Origin: Pseudomonadota bacterium | GTDB taxonomy: Bacteria > Pseudomonadota > Alphaproteobacteria > Acetobacterales > Acetobacteraceae | Direction of reading: 5' to 3' | NCBI GenBank assembly: GCA_021805485.1 | Contig: JAJZFF010000105.1 | Coordinates: forward strand, 1 to 5,377 | Length of the DNA: 5,377 nucleotides | In this document: piece by piece, positions 5,178 through 5,377 of the stretch | Position numbering within the stretch: position 1 is the first letter of the stretch | Layout: each line of letters begins with the position of its first letter | Position numbers and translations under genes: made by a program | Notes under the pieces: generated by a model | What the model was told of the DNA's origin: nothing | Seen by the model: the letters and a program-made list of their open reading frames with translations, nothing else | The model's database searches: none

Positions 5178-5377
5178 TCAGAAACCGCTCCCGCCGCCGA
5201 GGCCACCGGCCGATCCGGCGCCAAGGCCCGGATTATAGTGCCCGACGCCCCCGACGAGCTGCTGCAGGAAACTTGCATGGCCGCCCGGCGCATGCGTCCT
5301 GCCGCCGGCCATCGCCACATGAACCGCCTGCTTCCCGCCGACCCGGCGGATCGATTTCAGCACGCCGTTGCCGGTGA
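5178..5377 (-). CDS. C-terminal end of an unrecognised glycine-rich protein (partial)
   Basis: The last 65 codons of a gene that enters from the right edge, ending with TGA at 5178-5180. The visible protein has a basic segment (VLKSIRRVGGKQAVHVAMAG), then GGRTHAPGGHASFLQQLVGG, and finishes in a glycine-rich tail (GLGAGSAGGLGGGSGF). I do not recognise a family. An internal GTG at 5363 could start a 61-residue protein, but the frame stays open to the window edge, so a longer gene is more likely. The 4-base gap to the PhoX-like gene implies cotranscription and probably translational coupling. That makes an exported or envelope-linked partner plausible, but this is inference from spacing only. 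Confidence 0.55.
   Translation of the reverse strand, partial: TGNGVLKSIRRVGGKQAVHVAMAGGRTHAPGGHASFLQQLVGGVGHYNPGLGAGSAGGLGGGSGF

Noticed and set aside
5174..5320. N-terminal extension of the PhoX-like protein up to the ATG at 5320
   Set aside because: It would overlap the coupled upstream gene, and would bury the twin-arginine signal peptide about 50 residues into the protein.

Overview
The window is GC-rich apart from one very AT-rich intergenic stretch. Every gene I can support lies on the minus strand. GC content, codon choice and the protein families point to an alphaproteobacterium, possibly of the Acetobacteraceae, but there is no rRNA or other decisive marker, so this is an inference.

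Read in the direction of transcription (high to low coordinates), the layout is as follows. (1) The C-terminal end of an unrecognised glycine-rich protein, cut by the window edge. (2) Four bases further on, a secreted PhoX/DUF839-family protein of 533 residues with a Tat-like signal peptide. Several family signature residues, including expected metal ligands, look substituted. (3) After 61 bp, gabD, a full-length succinate-semialdehyde dehydrogenase with an intact catalytic centre but an unusual cofactor-lysine segment. (4) Only 13 bp after gabD, a tRNA-Ser(UGA) with encoded CCA. (5) 151 bp beyond the tRNA, the first 98 codons of a P4-type tyrosine integrase, ended by an amber codon. (6) A gene-free stretch of about 570 bp containing paired TACCC repeats, a 50-bp tract with about 10% GC, helically phased TGA motifs and a perfect match to the IHF consensus. 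(7) A second P4-type integrase with an intact N-terminal part, running off the left edge.

The right part (about 1929-5377) looks like chromosomal backbone. The left part (1-1928) looks like the entry end of a genomic island at a tRNA gene, with a dead integrase closest to the tRNA and an apparently live one behind it. The rest of the island would lie to the left of the window. I see no CRISPR array, toxin-antitoxin pair, complete insertion sequence or obvious new defence system. The most original signals are the organisation of the putative attachment region, a 10-bp complementarity between the tRNA variable arm and its own trailer, and the altered signature residues in the PhoX-like protein and GabD.
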